Positions 6,481 to 6,882 of a DNA stretch of 6,882 nt are shown here, one piece after another. The stretch's first letter is position 1. Each line of letters starts with the position of its first letter. Location: assembly GCA_049644325.1 (NCBI GenBank), contig JBARRR010000114.1, positions 1 through 6,882 of the forward strand, given 5' to 3'. The notes beneath the pieces are model-generated. The model made no database searches. It saw only the letters and a list, made by a program, of their open reading frames with translations, and was not told where the DNA came from. The translations under genes and the position numbers were made by a program. The DNA comes from DASZHA01 sp049644325. GTDB lineage: Bacteria; Chloroflexota; Dormibacteria; DASZGP01.

Positions 6481-6603
6481 CCCAGTCTTCAAATCCGGGG
6501 TGGGGTTTGAGGGGGTGCCCTGAACTCGAAATCGGCCGATAAGGCCTTTGTCCTCTCCAGTTTTTCAGACTGGCCGCCCAGTCTTTGACCGGGGGTGGTG
6601 GGG
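6481..6603 (+). repeat. Imperfect direct repeat pair flanking about 70 bp
   Basis: CCCAGTCTT is followed within 5 bases by CCGGGG and TGG-rich sequence at 6481-6505, and again at 6577-6603. The first copy reads CCCAGTCTT-caaat-CCGGGG-TGGGG and the second CCCAGTCTT-tga-CCGGGGG-TGGTGGGG. The copies start 96 bp apart and lie between ordinary chromosomal genes and the lower-GC ApeA-like frame. They could be remnants of an integration or duplication event, but similarity is partial and G-rich sequence repeats easily. Confidence 0.45.
6567..6586 (+). terminator. Candidate terminator hairpin downstream of the quinone oxidoreductase gene
   Basis: AGACTGG (6567-6573) pairs perfectly with CCAGTCT (6578-6584) around a CCGC loop, and the T run is only three bases (6584-6586). 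A compact 7-bp stem with a tetraloop fits a short intrinsic terminator, but the T-tract is weak and it lies 121 bp after the stop codon. Confidence 0.45.
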
Positions 6604-6688
6604 CCAGCCGCAGTGCTCCATCGAGCGTACCATCGCTCAGCGAGAATTGATGCCATGGCTTCGCCACCCGAGTTAGCAGCTGGACGAC

Positions 6689-6694
6689 GGAGGT
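6689..6694 (+). promoter_or_regulatory. Strong Shine-Dalgarno sequence pointing at an ATC codon
   Basis: GGAGGT is followed by a 7-base spacer and then ATC (6702-6704), exactly where the ApeA-like protein is expected to begin. No ATG, GTG or TTG lies within usable distance in that frame. The site therefore marks either a rare AUC start or a start codon lost by one base change (ATG to ATC). Confidence 0.6.
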
Positions 6695-6701
6695 AAGAGG
6701 G

Positions 6702-6882
6702 ATCAACCGCGAGATAAACGGGACCTGGTTTCTCCCCGATGATCCAGCCACCACAGCAAAGGGGACACTTGAGATTTCCGGCGAGAATGACCTCGTCCTG
6801 CACCTCAAGACCTTTCTAGGCCGCGACGCCGGCGAGGCTTTTCAGCGGTACCCCGAGGTGCGTGGCGTAACGGGACAGGGTC
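6702..6882 (+). CDS. ApeA-like protein, N-terminal domain (3' truncated by window; non-standard or damaged start)
   Basis: A frame open from 6651 to the window end; the likely protein starts at 6702. The 60 visible residues open with NREINGTWFLPDDP (residues 2-15), then KGTLEIS (20-26), LVLHLKTF (31-38) and, near the end, YPEVRGVTGQG (50-60). This order (Gly-x-Trp/Phe-Leu-Pro-x-(D/N)-Pro, a GTL strand, a hydrophobic beta strand, then a (V/I)xGxT turn) matches my memory of ApeA N-terminal domain 1 (ApeA_NTD1). That domain precedes a C-terminal HEPN RNase-type domain in ApeA, an abortive-infection anti-phage protein. The HEPN half would lie beyond the window, so the full architecture is unseen. 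No ATG/GTG/TTG occurs upstream in frame; GGAGGT at 6689-6694 points to ATC at 6702. The first usable standard codon in frame, GTG at 6858, would discard the domain. Composition is lower in GC than the genes to the left, hinting at separate ancestry. A pseudogene by start loss or a sequencing error are alternatives. Confidence 0.6.
   Translation, partial: MNREINGTWFLPDDPATTAKGTLEISGENDLVLHLKTFLGRDAGEAFQRYPEVRGVTGQG

Larger units (their letters stand above)
6446..6701. other. Intergenic region without a recognisable gene
   Basis: About 250 bp between the quinone oxidoreductase stop and the first codon of the ApeA-like frame. No frame on either strand gave a translation I recognise. It holds an imperfect direct repeat (6481-6505 and 6577-6603), G-rich tracts at 6497-6515 and 6591-6603, adjacent perfect palindromes ATCGGCCGAT (6531-6540) and AAGGCCTT (6541-6548), a hairpin at 6567-6584, and a 13-codon ATG frame at 6655-6696. 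I saw no tRNA or convincing promoter. Confidence 0.6.

Noticed and set aside
6453..6545. A possible selenocysteine tRNA or fragment, suggested by CTTCAAA (6487-6493) with C-rich and G-rich flanks.
   Set aside because: The anticodon stem pairs poorly, no matching T-arm is present, and no acceptor stem could be formed at the expected distances.
6497..6603. G-quadruplex potential in the GGGG-rich tracts.
   Set aside because: Neither tract has four closely spaced runs of three or more G without splitting a longer run, and G-rich stretches are common at this composition.
6489..6803. A 104-codon minus-strand frame with a CPLCCGG segment, considered as a small zinc-ribbon protein or transposase fragment.
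   Set aside because: It is antisense to the ApeA-like frame, has no second Cys pair for a zinc ribbon, and shows no transposase motif or terminal inverted repeats.
5486..6808. A 440-codon open frame on the minus strand covering the quinone oxidoreductase gene and beyond.
   Set aside because: It is antisense to a clear MDR enzyme, its translation has no family pattern, and long antisense frames are expected in very high-GC genes.

Overview
The window looks like a stretch of a high-GC bacterial chromosome. Coding regions reach well over 70% GC in places (78 of 100 bases in 5861-5960 by my count). Genes start with ATG or GTG after strong purine-rich ribosome binding sites. A proton-driven MMPL lipid exporter with paired TetR regulators is common in Actinomycetota and in some soil Chloroflexota or Dormibacterota, but nothing here fixes the phylum.

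Layout, left to right. The plus strand opens with the C-terminal end of a GMC-family flavin oxidoreductase (1-209). It converges on a minus-strand MMPL/RND transporter (235-2379), and a 10-bp inverted repeat that contains both stop codons separates them. Sixteen bases upstream of the transporter, in the same orientation, is a TetR repressor (true start probably 2968). Its leader carries two tandem 16-bp palindromes of the form TTGAAC-N4-GTTCAA. Next on the minus strand is a complete FAD-dependent oxidoreductase of the phytoene desaturase / carotenoid isomerase / RetSat superfamily (3084-4703). It is divergent from a second TetR regulator with a WHG-type C-terminal domain (4762-5409), with one 19-bp dyad between them. 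A zinc-free medium-chain NADPH:quinone oxidoreductase (5504-6445) follows that regulator on the plus strand.

Right edge. After 6445 there is about 250 bp without a recognisable gene. It holds an imperfect direct repeat, G-rich tracts and a small hairpin. Composition then falls (56 of 100 bases G/C in 6701-6800) and an open reading frame runs off the window. Its translation matches, from memory, the N-terminal domain of ApeA-type proteins, which are HEPN anti-phage factors. The frame has no ATG, GTG or TTG where the protein should begin. A near-perfect Shine-Dalgarno sequence instead points at an ATC codon, so this gene is easily missed or called short.

How the genes may work together (inference): the oxidoreductases (GMC, RetSat-like, quinone reductase) and the MMPL exporter all suit hydrophobic substrates, and each half has its own TetR regulator. 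This would fit a regulated lipid or isoprenoid modification and export locus. The ApeA-like gene looks like a separate defence-type neighbour rather than part of that pathway.
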